A DNA stretch of 64,000 bases, taken from Myxococcales bacterium (GTDB taxonomy: Bacteria > Myxococcota_A > Polyangia > Haliangiales > Haliangiaceae). The stretch covers positions 189,719 to 253,718 of the forward strand of contig JADKKI010000022.1 in NCBI GenBank assembly GCA_016720595.1, written 5' to 3'. The notes beneath the pieces are model-generated. The model worked only from the letters and a program-made list of their open reading frames with translations, had not been told where the DNA came from and made no database searches. This document shows positions 50,646 through 60,752 of the stretch, one piece after another; position 1 is the first letter of the stretch; each line of letters opens with the position of its first letter. A program made the position numbers and the translations under genes.

Positions 50646-53348
50646 ATGATTGGACGAATCCTTGGTGTCGTGGCTGGGTTCGCGCTGCTCGGGGCTGGGG
50701 GCTGCGGCGACAACACGCGGGCGTGCGGCGAAGGCACCGAGGATCAGGGCGGGACCTGCGTCCCGGTCGCCGGCCAGCCGCCGACGTGCACCGATGGCAC
50801 GATCCTGAACCCCGCGAGCAACACCTGTGTGATCGATCCCGCGTCGTGCCAGGACGGCACGGTCCTCATCGATCACCAGTGCCAGGACCCGACCGCAGGC
50901 CTGTTCCCCGATGTCCAGGAGGGCGCCGAGCCCAATGGCTTCGGGCTCGGTGGCGAGGCCAGCGTCACGCCCGCCGGAATCCTCACGCTGAAGGCGATCG
51001 GCGGCCCCGGCACGATCCTGCACGGCACGATCACGGCGCGGCCGGATCACGATGACGATGGGCAGCTCGAGTCCGACTACGACACCTATCTCGTCGACGT
51101 CACCGGCCCCACCCTGCTCGGGATCACGGCCGACGGCGTGCACGGGCTCACCGCTGGGTTCTTCGCCGTCACGGGTGCGGATCGTCTCGAGAACTGGATC
51201 CGGTTCGGCGTCAACCTCACCGGCGATACCACCAAGCGCCAGCTCTACCTTCCGTCCGCGGGCCGCTACGCGATCGTGATCGCGGACTCGCGCTCGCTCG
51301 TGCTCGGCACCGCCGTCGGCGATGCGAACACGCAGTACTACGTCACGATCGATCAGCTCGCCCTGCCCGCGCCCGAGGTGCTCACCCTCACGGCCGGCGC
51401 GGTCACCGCGACGGCGCTGCTCGGCAGCGAGGACACCAGGTTCTTCAGCGTGCCGATGGGGCTCGGGCTGAACGAGATCTCGCTGACCACCGACGTATCC
51501 ACCGCGACCGGCGGCCTCGTCGTCAGCGTGGGCGGCGCCGCGGTCGGCACGGCCGAGGAGACCAAGTCGAGCTCGGGCTCCACGCCGGCCCGGCTCACGG
51601 AAGGTGGAATCGATCCCGCGGACACCACGCTGATCGTCGTCGATCCACAGATCAACACGGCGAGCGCGCCCACGAGCTTCGAGCTGCGCGTCACCACGCA
51701 CGATGCGGTGCCGCTCTCGCCCTCGGGCGGGACCGCCACCCGTAGCAACCGCACCACCGCGCCCGGCGCCCTCGGTGACCTCGCCGCGTTCTACTTCGAT
51801 GCGACAGCCGCGGGCGAGCTGGTCGGCGTTGACCTCGCGTGGTCGACGCCCGTCGATGGCGTGCTGTTCGACGAGCACGGCGAGATCGCGAGTGCGTTCT
51901 CGTGGGATCCGCAGTTCGGCAACGCGTTCGGCCTGTTCGCCGGCTTCGGGAGCTTCACGTGGAGCGGCTACCGCGGCGTGATCCGTGCGCCTGCGCCGGG
52001 CCGCTACTACCTCGCGGTCTACGATCCGTTCGGCGCCGTCGGTGATCCGCTGATCGCCACCAGCACGCTGACCACGCTGACCGCCACGCCGCTCGGGTTC
52101 GGCACGCCGCTCACTGCCGTGCCGACCACCGCTCTCCGCGCGGTCGCGGTCGACTACGCGGGCGATCTGCAGGCCTGGCAGCGGTTCACGCTCGCCGCGA
52201 GTGTCAGCTCCGGTGGCGCGAGCGCGCAGCTCTACGATGCGGAGACCACTGCCGGCCGGCTCGGCACCCTCGTCCTCGACGATCAGCTCGGAGGTGGCCC
52301 AACCACGGATCCGGGCGATGGGGTTCCCCTCGTCAGCCTCGGCGCGACGGCCGGCTCGACGGGGTTCGGCGCGCGGATCCTGCTCGGCCAGCCGCAGCAC
52401 CTGCTCGGCGTGATCACCACGACGGCGTCGTCGGGCACGTTCGATCTCGGCGTCGCCGCCCAGAGCTATGTCGACGAGGGCACGCGCCAGAGTGGCGTGA
52501 TCTCGCACGCCGCCGAGAGTGTCGATCCGGTGACCGGCCGCAAGCTGTACCTGTTGCGCACCGCGCCGGCGAACCTCGTCACCGTCACGGTGCATCCGGC
52601 GGCCGGGCTCGATGCCGAGATCGCGAGCCTCGACGCCGACGAGTCCACGCGCAGCTTCGCGAATGCCGGCGCGGCAGGCGTGGACGAGAGCCTCACGATC
52701 ATCGCCGATGCGCGCGGCTACGTGGCGATCCAGGTCAGCGCCGTCTCCGGCGTCGCCTCGTACGACCTCACGATCAACGTCGCCGCGCCGTACTACACCT
52801 CGCACGCGGGTACGAGCGCGTGGGCCAATGCGTGCACCGGCGGCACCGACGTGACCCCGATCGATCGGGACGATGGCTTCACACCCGCGATCGCGATCCC
52901 TACCGGCTTCGACTTCTTCGGCACGCCAAGCCTCGCGATCAAGATCTCGACCAACGGCTGGTTCACGTTCGATGTGGCCACACCGATCGGCGCCGCCGCG
53001 AGCCGCAACGAGCAGGCGCTGCCCAGCGCCGCGGCGCCGAACGGCCTGGTCGCCGCGTACTGGGATGACCTGACCGACGTCCGGATCTGCACCAAGCAGC
53101 TCGGCACGCGCTTCGTGATCCAGTGGCGCGGCGTGCTGTATGCGGCTCCCGGGACCACCGTGGCGGTGCAGGCGATCCTGGACACGGCGGACGACAGCAT
53201 CGAGCTGATCACCGCACCCTACATGGAGGCACGTGGGACCAGCGCGTCCGTAGGCGTCGAGAACGCGACCGGCAGCCAGGGCACGACGCTCGTGTACCGC
53301 GCTGCCACGGTGGCACCCGGGACTGCAACCCGGTTGATGCACCCGTAA
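50646..53348 (+). CDS. Large extracytoplasmic lipoprotein with repeated beta domains
   Basis: 900 residues. Lipoprotein signal MIGRILGVVAGFALLGAGGC, a Cys-rich module (CTDGTILNPASNTCVIDPASCQDGTVL), then repeated beta-sandwich domains resembling bacterial pre-peptidase (PPC) folds (DTYLVDVTGPTLLGITADGVHGLTAGFF, STLTTLTATPLGFG) and a C-terminal nidogen-like sandwich (DDGFTPAIAIPTGFDFFGTPSLAIKISTNGWFTFD). No catalytic residues are seen. ATG 50646 is chosen because the signal peptide begins there; the frame extends upstream in sequence without signal character. It may display or bind polysaccharide at the surface. Function unknown. Confidence 0.7.
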   Translation: MIGRILGVVAGFALLGAGGCGDNTRACGEGTEDQGGTCVPVAGQPPTCTDGTILNPASNTCVIDPASCQDGTVLIDHQCQDPTAGLFPDVQEGAEPNGFGLGGEASVTPAGILTLKAIGGPGTILHGTITARPDHDDDGQLESDYDTYLVDVTGPTLLGITADGVHGLTAGFFAVTGADRLENWIRFGVNLTGDTTKRQLYLPSAGRYAIVIADSRSLVLGTAVGDANTQYYVTIDQLALPAPEVLTLTAGAVTATALLGSEDTRFFSVPMGLGLNEISLTTDVSTATGGLVVSVGGAAVGTAEETKSSSGSTPARLTEGGIDPADTTLIVVDPQINTASAPTSFELRVTTHDAVPLSPSGGTATRSNRTTAPGALGDLAAFYFDATAAGELVGVDLAWSTPVDGVLFDEHGEIASAFSWDPQFGNAFGLFAGFGSFTWSGYRGVIRAPAPGRYYLAVYDPFGAVGDPLIATSTLTTLTATPLGFGTPLTAVPTTALRAVAVDYAGDLQAWQRFTLAASVSSGGASAQLYDAETTAGRLGTLVLDDQLGGGPTTDPGDGVPLVSLGATAGSTGFGARILLGQPQHLLGVITTTASSGTFDLGVAAQSYVDEGTRQSGVISHAAESVDPVTGRKLYLLRTAPANLVTVTVHPAAGLDAEIASLDADESTRSFANAGAAGVDESLTIIADARGYVAIQVSAVSGVASYDLTINVAAPYYTSHAGTSAWANACTGGTDVTPIDRDDGFTPAIAIPTGFDFFGTPSLAIKISTNGWFTFDVATPIGAAASRNEQALPSAAAPNGLVAAYWDDLTDVRICTKQLGTRFVIQWRGVLYAAPGTTVAVQAILDTADDSIELITAPYMEARGTSASVGVENATGSQGTTLVYRAATVAPGTATRLMHP

Positions 53349-53432
53349 GTCCGGCTCAGCGACTGTAAGGAGACCGGGCGTCGCCGACGGGGAGGCCGCA
53401 CGGTTGAGGGTTTCAGGGTACGATTGCCGCTC

Positions 53433-55109
53433 GTGGGGACCGCACCGAAGCCGCCCAAGGCTGCCGAGCCGCCGCCGCTTGCCATCAAGGTGGGCGACCT
53501 GGTCCTCGAGCGCTATCGCGTGATCGAACAGATCGCGTCGGGTGGACACAGCGTGGTCTATCGCGGGCAGGACGAGCGGCTGTCGCGACCGGTCTGCATC
53601 AAGGTGTTCTCGGGGCTCGGCGGCAAGTCGGGCGTCGGGCGCACGAGCTACGAGCACTTCGTCCAGGAGGCGTTCGCGCTGTCGCGGCTGACGCACCCGA
53701 ACACGCTGCGGATCTATGACTTCGGGCACGTCGGGCCGAAGGATGCCGAGGGCATGCCGCTGCAGGTCTGCGAGTACATGAACGGCGGCACGCTCTCGCA
53801 GGTGATCCGCGAGCAGGGCAAGCAATCGCTGATCGAGACGGCGCGCATCGTCAACGCGATGTGCGCCGCGCTGTCGGAGGCGCACGCGCTCGGCATCGTG
53901 CATCGCGATATCAAGCCGCAGAACATCCTGTTCGGCTCCGTCGGGGTGACCAAGCTCCCGAAGCTCGCCGATTTTGGCATCGCGAAGTGGACCGTCGACG
54001 CCGACGCCGAGGACTCCGGCCAGCGCGCCGAGGACACGGCGATCGTCGCCGGGCAGAAGCTCGCGATGTACTCGCCGAGCTGGGCTGCGCCCGAGCAGCT
54101 CGCCGGTCAACCGGTGAACGCCTCCACGGACATCTACTCGCTCGCCGTCGTCGCCGTGTACATGCTCTCGGGCAAGGCGATCTTCGCCGACGAGGATGTC
54201 TACGCCGGGTACAAGAAGCGCCGCCACGCGGACGAGCACGTGCGCGAGGCGCTTCAGCCGCTCGGGATCCCGAAGAAGGTGATCGAGCTGTTCACGCAGG
54301 CCCTCGCATTCGATCCCAAGAAGCGGCTCGCGAAGGTCGACGAGTTCTCCACGGCGCTCGCCACCTTGCTCGAGCCCGATCAGCCCGCGCCTGCACCGCC
54401 GGGGGCGCAAGAGCTGACCCAGCCACTGACACCGACGATCCCGCACGCCGCGATCACACCGCCCGCCGGGTCGCACACCGTCTCGGAGGTCACTGATCCC
54501 GTGGCCACGGCCCCGGCTCAACCTCAGGCTCAGCCTCCGGCCCCGGCCCACGCGCCCGCGCCCCGGCCGTCCGCACCGCACGTCTACTCGGGGCCCGCCT
54601 CGCTCCGCAGCCCGTGGATGGCGAGTGGGCCGAATGCGTCGGGCCCGGCGCGCCTGCTCGCGCTCTCGGATCTGGCGCAGCCCGCCGGCGATCGCTCCGT
54701 CCACTTCTTCCAGGTCGGCGCCAACAACCAGGTGGATCTGACCGGCGCACAGAACACCAAGGTGCGGATCACGCTGATCAACAGCCCCACCGGCCTCGTG
54801 ATCCACCTGAAGGGGATGACCTGCTTCGTGGCCCATCTCGGTGGCCGCCCCAGCCCCGCCGTGCAGATCGACCACCCCGGCGACATCGCGCTGGTCACCC
54901 CGCGCGCCGAGGAGATCGGCCACATCCGGGTGTCGACCGGCGTTCCCGAGCCCGTCAACCAGCTCGGCTTCGTCCTGGGCGCAGAACGCGTCGCGCTGCG
55001 GACCGAGGACTGTACGGACCCGATCCTGTTCGACTTTGGGCCCGGATCCGACGCATACTTTGTCTACACCCGGGGACGGTCGGTCCCCAAGACTGTGGGA
55101 CGCAGGTAG
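53433..55109 (+). CDS. Ser/Thr protein kinase with Pro-rich linker and beta domain
   Basis: 558 residues. Kinase domain (about 20-290): ASGGHSVVYRG, CIKVFSGLGG lysine, IVHRDIKPQNILF, LADFGIAKW and SWAAPEQLAG; all key residues are present. Residues 315-395 are a Pro/Ala-rich linker. The last 140 residues form a beta-rich domain (RSVHFFQVGANNQVDLTGAQNTKVRITLINSPTGLVIHL...ALVTPRAEEIGHIRV) that I do not recognise. GTG 53433 has TACGAT ending eight bases upstream. The next kinase gene begins 12 bases after its stop. Confidence 0.9.
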   Translation: MGTAPKPPKAAEPPPLAIKVGDLVLERYRVIEQIASGGHSVVYRGQDERLSRPVCIKVFSGLGGKSGVGRTSYEHFVQEAFALSRLTHPNTLRIYDFGHVGPKDAEGMPLQVCEYMNGGTLSQVIREQGKQSLIETARIVNAMCAALSEAHALGIVHRDIKPQNILFGSVGVTKLPKLADFGIAKWTVDADAEDSGQRAEDTAIVAGQKLAMYSPSWAAPEQLAGQPVNASTDIYSLAVVAVYMLSGKAIFADEDVYAGYKKRRHADEHVREALQPLGIPKKVIELFTQALAFDPKKRLAKVDEFSTALATLLEPDQPAPAPPGAQELTQPLTPTIPHAAITPPAGSHTVSEVTDPVATAPAQPQAQPPAPAHAPAPRPSAPHVYSGPASLRSPWMASGPNASGPARLLALSDLAQPAGDRSVHFFQVGANNQVDLTGAQNTKVRITLINSPTGLVIHLKGMTCFVAHLGGRPSPAVQIDHPGDIALVTPRAEEIGHIRVSTGVPEPVNQLGFVLGAERVALRTEDCTDPILFDFGPGSDAYFVYTRGRSVPKTVGRR

Positions 55110-55121
55110 CCCTTTCTCCAT

Positions 55122-56930
55122 ATGGCTCACACCCCGCCACCGAGCCCGCCTTCCGGTCCGCCGCCGCGTAAGCACACGCCGTCCGTTCAGCCGATCCAGC
55201 AGGACGACTACCAGGACTTCGAAGGCGATCAGACCAACGTCAACCAGATGCCGCCCCAGCCGGGCGCGCAGGGCACGCCACGGCCGCAGCCCAGCCAGAT
55301 GCACGCGCAGCCCATGCCGCCGCAGATGCCGCAGCAGCAGCAGCCCTCGCAGCAGCACTTCATTCCCGCCACCACGGGGCAGACACACCTCGGCCAGCCG
55401 CAGCAGATGTACATGCAGCCGCCGGCGAGCGTGATGCAGCCGATGCCCGGGCCGCCGATGAGCCAGGTCTCCGGCGTGATCGCGCAGCCCACGCCGTACG
55501 TCGCGCGCAGCCGCATCTATGCGTTCGTGGTCGACGAGACCGGGCAGCCGATCGAGCTCGGCTCCGGCCGGTTCGCGAAGGCGTACCTCGGCGAGGAGCG
55601 CTGGGTCGAGAGCAAGACCACGCTGCGCCGCCCCGTCGCGATCAAGTGCCTGCAGAAGGGCGTGACCGGCGAAGATCAGATGCGGTTCCAGATGGAGAAG
55701 GAGATCCTGGAGCGCGTCCAGGGTCACCCGAACATCGTCGAGCTGCTCGGCTCCGGTGAAGGCGACAGCGCCGGGTTCATCCCGCCGATGGTGCGCGAGC
55801 GCGTCGAGAACGATTTCATGATCCTCGAGCTGCTCGACATGAGCCTCGAGGAGCGGCTCAAGGGCGCGCGCCAGAAGCGCCGCCGCGATGATCTGCTCGC
55901 CGTGCCACTGCGCGAGCGGATCTTCCGCGTGCTCGAGTACATCATCCCGGTCGCCACCGCCGTCGAGTTCTCGCACCTCGTGCGCGACACCTGCCACCGC
56001 GACATCAAGCCGGCGAACATCCTCGTCAAGCTGCCGGATCCGAACCTGCGCGGCTCGCAGATGAAGATCAAGCTCGCCGACTTCAACGTCGGCAAGGTCG
56101 CGGACGCCGATCTCGATCTCTCGATGACGCGGTTCCAGGCCGTGCCCGGCACGCTGTACTTCCAGAGCCCCGAGCAGGAGACCAACACCGTCGAGCTCCT
56201 CGTCAACTGCACGCAGGGCTCACCGGAAGTCGAGTTCTTCGAGGACTTCTACATCGACATCTACGAGAACGACACGTTCTCGCTGTTCAACCGCAACGAG
56301 CACTACTCGATCGCCGCGGCGGATCGCACGCGCAAGAAGATCCTGCTCAACCGCCCGTTCGCGGAGCCGAGCGAGATCAACGTCCGCGCGCGCGTGATGA
56401 AGAGCGTCGGCCGCCCCGCCGACATCTACTCGCTCGGCGCGGTGTTCTACTACCTGATCTCCGGCGCCTACGCGAACCCGAAGAACCTGTTCGACGCGTT
56501 CCGCAAGTTCGTCGAGTACGAGAAGCGGGACGAGAACAACTCGATCGCCGCGTACGTCGAGCACGAGTACCGCACGATCCAGAACATGCGTGCGCCGAAG
56601 CAGGAGGGCCAGGGCGCCCCCGAGCTCGCGCCCGAGGATCGGTTCTTCAGCTACAAGCACTACCTCGACGGCAACGGCGAGCTGATCGATCCGTTGATCC
56701 TGATGATCATCGCGAAGGCGATGATCCGGAACAAGCCCGACAGCTACTGCCTGTCGTACGACCTGCGGACCACCGGCATCTCGGCGATGGTCCACGATCT
56801 GCTCTCGCTGTACGTCCAGTACGGCATCGACCCGTCGGCCCGCATCGCCTACGGCAACGATGCGTACGACGGTCAGCAGAAGAAGGGCGGAGCGATGCGC
56901 CGCGCCTTCGACCGCTTCTTCAAGAAGTAG
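55122..56930 (+). CDS. Divergent Ser/Thr protein kinase with DFN motif and large insert
   Basis: 602 residues. Residues 1-125 are Gln/Pro/Met-rich and probably disordered. The kinase domain follows: ELGSGRFAKAYLG, VAIKCLQKG, CHRDIKPANILV. The activation segment reads LADFNVGK (DFN instead of DFG, near 319) and FQSPEQE in place of APE. Between these and helix F lies an insert of about 65 residues (EVEFFEDFYIDIYENDTFSLFNRNEHYSI, near 365-395), rich in acidic and aromatic residues. The C-lobe resumes with PADIYSLGAVFYYLISG. ATG 55122 is 12 bases downstream of the preceding kinase gene, so they probably share a transcript and act in series. Confidence 0.85.
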   Translation: MAHTPPPSPPSGPPPRKHTPSVQPIQQDDYQDFEGDQTNVNQMPPQPGAQGTPRPQPSQMHAQPMPPQMPQQQQPSQQHFIPATTGQTHLGQPQQMYMQPPASVMQPMPGPPMSQVSGVIAQPTPYVARSRIYAFVVDETGQPIELGSGRFAKAYLGEERWVESKTTLRRPVAIKCLQKGVTGEDQMRFQMEKEILERVQGHPNIVELLGSGEGDSAGFIPPMVRERVENDFMILELLDMSLEERLKGARQKRRRDDLLAVPLRERIFRVLEYIIPVATAVEFSHLVRDTCHRDIKPANILVKLPDPNLRGSQMKIKLADFNVGKVADADLDLSMTRFQAVPGTLYFQSPEQETNTVELLVNCTQGSPEVEFFEDFYIDIYENDTFSLFNRNEHYSIAAADRTRKKILLNRPFAEPSEINVRARVMKSVGRPADIYSLGAVFYYLISGAYANPKNLFDAFRKFVEYEKRDENNSIAAYVEHEYRTIQNMRAPKQEGQGAPELAPEDRFFSYKHYLDGNGELIDPLILMIIAKAMIRNKPDSYCLSYDLRTTGISAMVHDLLSLYVQYGIDPSARIAYGNDAYDGQQKKGGAMRRAFDRFFKK

Positions 56931-56937
56931 CCAGCGG

Positions 56938-57306
56938 CTACGACTTCGGCTCGGACGCGACGCCGATCAGCGAGCACAGCACGCCGCCGAGGATCGCGAC
57001 TGTCAGGAGCAGCATCGCGAGCGGCAGGTTCGTGATGTTGGAGACCAGGCTCCACAGCTCCGCCTTCACCGTGGCCACGGCGAAGCCGGCGAGCGCCGCG
57101 ATGCCATGCCACGACTCGGGCCGCGTCGCGCGCAGCGCCATCACGGCCGCGGCCGCAGGCACGGCGAACGCCGCGACCATGAGGAGCAGGCGGAACTTAT
57201 CGAACTCGAGGAACACCTTGAACATCGATCCGTTGGTGATCGGCACGAACAGGCTGACGAGGCCAAGGACCGAGAACGCGATGATCGGAAACGCGAGCTT
57301 CTTCAT
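56938..57306 (-). CDS. Four-helix membrane protein, paralogue of the upstream gene
   Basis: 122 residues with four predicted membrane helices (IIAFSVLGLVSLFVPI; LLLMVAAFAVPAAAAVMAL; WHGIAALAGFAVATVKAELW; LAMLLLTVAILGGVLCSLIGV). It shares the core WHGIAALAGFA and the positions of all helices with the protein at 57371-57745. AAGGTG lies before ATG 57306. It follows the terminator at 57323-57351, so it may be transcribed weakly by read-through or from an own start. The family is unknown. Confidence 0.7.
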   Translation of the reverse strand: MKKLAFPIIAFSVLGLVSLFVPITNGSMFKVFLEFDKFRLLLMVAAFAVPAAAAVMALRATRPESWHGIAALAGFAVATVKAELWSLVSNITNLPLAMLLLTVAILGGVLCSLIGVASEPKS

Positions 57307-57322
57307 GGGTCACCTTCAAATG

Positions 57323-57351
57323 AAAAGGCCGCGCTCGAGTGGAGCGCGGCC
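57323..57351 (-). terminator. Rho-independent terminator
   Basis: On the minus strand a perfect ten-pair GC stem (GGCCGCGCTC, loop CACTC, GAGCGCGGCC; 57351-57327) is followed by TTTT and then CATTTGAAGG. It lies immediately after the stop of the gene at 57371 and is the best intrinsic terminator in the window. Confidence 0.85.
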
Positions 57352-57370
57352 CGTCCAGACGCGTGAGCGA

Positions 57371-57745
57371 CTACGCCTTCGCTTCGGGCTTGATGACGCC
57401 CATGATCGAGACGACGACGCCGCCGATGACGGCGACGATCATCAGCTTCATCGACAGCGGCACGTCCATGACGTGGGGCGCGGTCTCCCAGATCCGGGTC
57501 TTGACCGCACCGAGGGCGAAGCCCGCGAGGGCCGCGATCCCGTGCCACGCCTGAGCGGGCGGCTTGGCGAGGCCCATGGCGGCGACCGCCGTGGGGATGC
57601 CGAACGCGGCCAGCATCAGGACGAGCTGGAACTTGTCGATCTCCATGAGCATGGAGAACATCGACGGGAGCGGGCTCATCGGCAGGAACAGCGAGATCAG
57701 GCCGATCACACCGAATACCAGGATCAGGACTTTCAGGTTCTTCAC
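57371..57745 (-). CDS. Four-helix membrane protein, tandem paralogue
   Basis: 124 residues, four predicted helices (LILVFGVIGLISLFLPM; LVLMLAAFGIPTAVAAMGL; WHGIAALAGFALGAVKTRIW; LMIVAVIGGVVVSIMGVI). About half of the residues match the neighbour at 56938, including WHGIAALAGFA, showing a tandem duplication. GTG 57745 has GGAG eight bases upstream. A strong terminator follows, so the two copies are regulated apart. No known function. Confidence 0.75.
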   Translation of the reverse strand: MKNLKVLILVFGVIGLISLFLPMSPLPSMFSMLMEIDKFQLVLMLAAFGIPTAVAAMGLAKPPAQAWHGIAALAGFALGAVKTRIWETAPHVMDVPLSMKLMIVAVIGGVVVSIMGVIKPEAKA

Positions 57746-57907
57746 GCGATTATCTCCGGCAGAAGTTGGTCGGACAGTACACCGGTTGGATCACCAGCGG
57801 TGGCCTGCGACCTCCCCGGAGATCGCGGCCGGATAATGGCTCAGCCCCGGTGCAGGTCGAGAACTATTTCGTCGAGCCGGGCCGAAATCTGCCGTAGCTT
57901 CGTGTCG

Positions 57908-58303
57908 ATGGACCTCCAGGACCCGCTGACCGCCGCTTTGGCGGAGGATCTGCTCGACGGAGCGGCCGTCGTCCCCGCGATGTCGGGCTCGATCCCCGAC
58001 ATGAAGAAGTTGCGCGACCGTTGCCTGGACGCAGGAATCGCCGTGATGGTGGGCTGCCCGCCGGGCGCTGCCGGCAAGGGTTGAGGGACCAAGACTCACC
58101 TCCTGGTCCAGGAGGCAGATCTTCCGAAGCTCGGCGCGCTGATGCGCGATGACTGGCGTGATGCCCTCCTCCGCGAGGGCGTGGACCCGGATGCGCTCGG
58201 CGCCGCCTCGTCCACTTCCGAGGAGCCGCCGTGCCCTGCGTGCGGGACGGCGGCGCCACTCGTGGAGGGCGCGTGCTCCGACTGCGGCTTGCAGCTCGAG
58301 TAG
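57908..58303 (+). CDS. Candidate selenoprotein: DUF2007-like domain with C-terminal zinc ribbon, in-frame TGA at codon 59
   Basis: 131 residues if the TGA at 58082-58084 is read as an amino acid. Residues 1-50 (PLTAALAEDLLDGAAVVPAMSGSIPDMKKLRDRCLDAGIAVMVGC) and the part after the TGA (GTKTHLLVQEADLPKLGALMRDDWRDALLREG) together give the strand-helix-strand-helix order of DUF2007-type domains, and the TAG at 58301 follows a zinc ribbon (CPACGTAAPLVEGACSDCGLQLE). Both halves are in one frame, so this is a single base-triplet interruption and not a frameshift. A hairpin 15 bases downstream resembles a bacterial SECIS. TAGCTT ends seven bases before ATG 57908. Alternatives are a TGC/TGG to TGA mutation, a sequencing error, or a truncated 58-residue product. 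Confidence 0.55.
58099..58115 (+). promoter_or_regulatory. SECIS-like hairpin downstream of the in-frame TGA
   Basis: CCTCCT (58099-58104), loop GGTCC, AGGAGG (58110-58115): a perfect six-pair stem whose loop opens with GGUC. In Escherichia coli fdhF the SECIS apical loop is AGGUCU with the essential GU 23-24 bases from the UGA; here GGU is at positions 24-26. The stem also encodes LLVQE, so chance is possible. Confidence 0.45.
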
Positions 58304-58345
58304 TCGGTTGCGTCCCCGAGGCCCAGCCCGTAGATTGCGCCCCCC

Positions 58346-59959
<1,614 letters not shown>

Positions 59960-59967
59960 GCCGCGCC

Positions 59968-59986
59968 GGTGCGAAGCATTCGCACC
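59968..59986. terminator. Bidirectional hairpin between convergent genes
   Basis: GGTGCGAA, loop GCA, TTCGCACC: a perfect eight-pair stem between the prfC stop and the stop of the minus-strand gene at 59997. TTCGTGTGAGTT follows it on the plus strand, with no strong T-run. Confidence 0.55.
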
Positions 59987-59996
59987 TTCGTGTGAG

Positions 59997-60731
59997 TTAA
60001 CGGCCGCGCCAGCTCGCGAACACGGTCACGGCGCGCTGGTCGCCGGTGTTCTGGGGGCCGATCAAGCTCGTGAAGCCCGCCTCGATCCCGAAGGCGATCG
60101 CCCGCGAGGGGGTGACCTCCGCGCCGAGGCCGAGCGGGATGTGCCAACCGTCACGCCAGACCGCGAGGTCTCCATCGATCCCGGTGTGCACCGCGAGTTC
60201 GACGTTGCCGCCGACGCGCACGCCCAGCCACACGGGCACGACGAGCGCATCCCGGTTGCCGGCCTCGCGATTCCCGAGGCCGACCCGAAGGTACGGATCC
60301 GTGGTGATCGACCACCTCCCTCGCGTGGTCCGCACCAGGGCCCCCACGGCGACGGCCGGCTTGGCCGGATCCACGTCGCGCAGGAGGAGCCTCGCTCGCC
60401 ACGCGATCTGTGGGCGCCAGGCCCAGCGAACATCCACCCCACCCCCCCGGTAGACGTGCTCGCACCGGCCCGCAAGCTCGCGCACGCAGAACGACGCACC
60501 CGCCGCGATCCGATCTACGCTGCGGCTGCTGTGGATGAGGCCCACTGTCAGTCGTTCGGTCACGCCGACCCAGAGGTCGGGCGCGTAGGACAGCGGGCGC
60601 GCGAGCTTGCGCCTCTCGAGGTTGGCCTCGATCGCGAGCCGCGCGAGCACCTCTCCCCGATCGAGGACGATCGGATCGGCCGCGGCGCGCAGGCTCGACA
60701 GCAGCATCGCCGCGACCACGAGCGCTCGCAC
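59997..60731 (-). CDS. Exported beta-barrel-like hypothetical protein
   Basis: 244 residues. Signal peptide (RALVVAAMLLSSLRAAADP) and a mature part of alternating amphipathic strands ending in FASWRGR, with the terminal aromatic residue and even spacing of an outer-membrane barrel (VAVGALVRTTRGRWSITTDPYLRVGLG, VWLGVRVGGNVELAVHTGIDGDLAVW, IPLGLGAEVTPSRAIAFGIEAGFTSL). GTG 60731 has TACCGT ending six bases upstream, overlapping the start of the divergent deacetylase gene. Function unknown. Confidence 0.7.
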   Translation of the reverse strand: MRALVVAAMLLSSLRAAADPIVLDRGEVLARLAIEANLERRKLARPLSYAPDLWVGVTERLTVGLIHSSRSVDRIAAGASFCVRELAGRCEHVYRGGGVDVRWAWRPQIAWRARLLLRDVDPAKPAVAVGALVRTTRGRWSITTDPYLRVGLGNREAGNRDALVVPVWLGVRVGGNVELAVHTGIDGDLAVWRDGWHIPLGLGAEVTPSRAIAFGIEAGFTSLIGPQNTGDQRAVTVFASWRGR

Positions 60732-60752
60732 GGCGCGACGGTAGCATGCCTC

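Noticed and set aside
50589..55997. Minus-strand open frame of about 1800 codons
   Set aside because: It is the antisense shadow of the large lipoprotein and the first kinase. Strong G/C third-position bias keeps antisense frames open; it has Arg/Asp/His-rich low-complexity translation and no domains.
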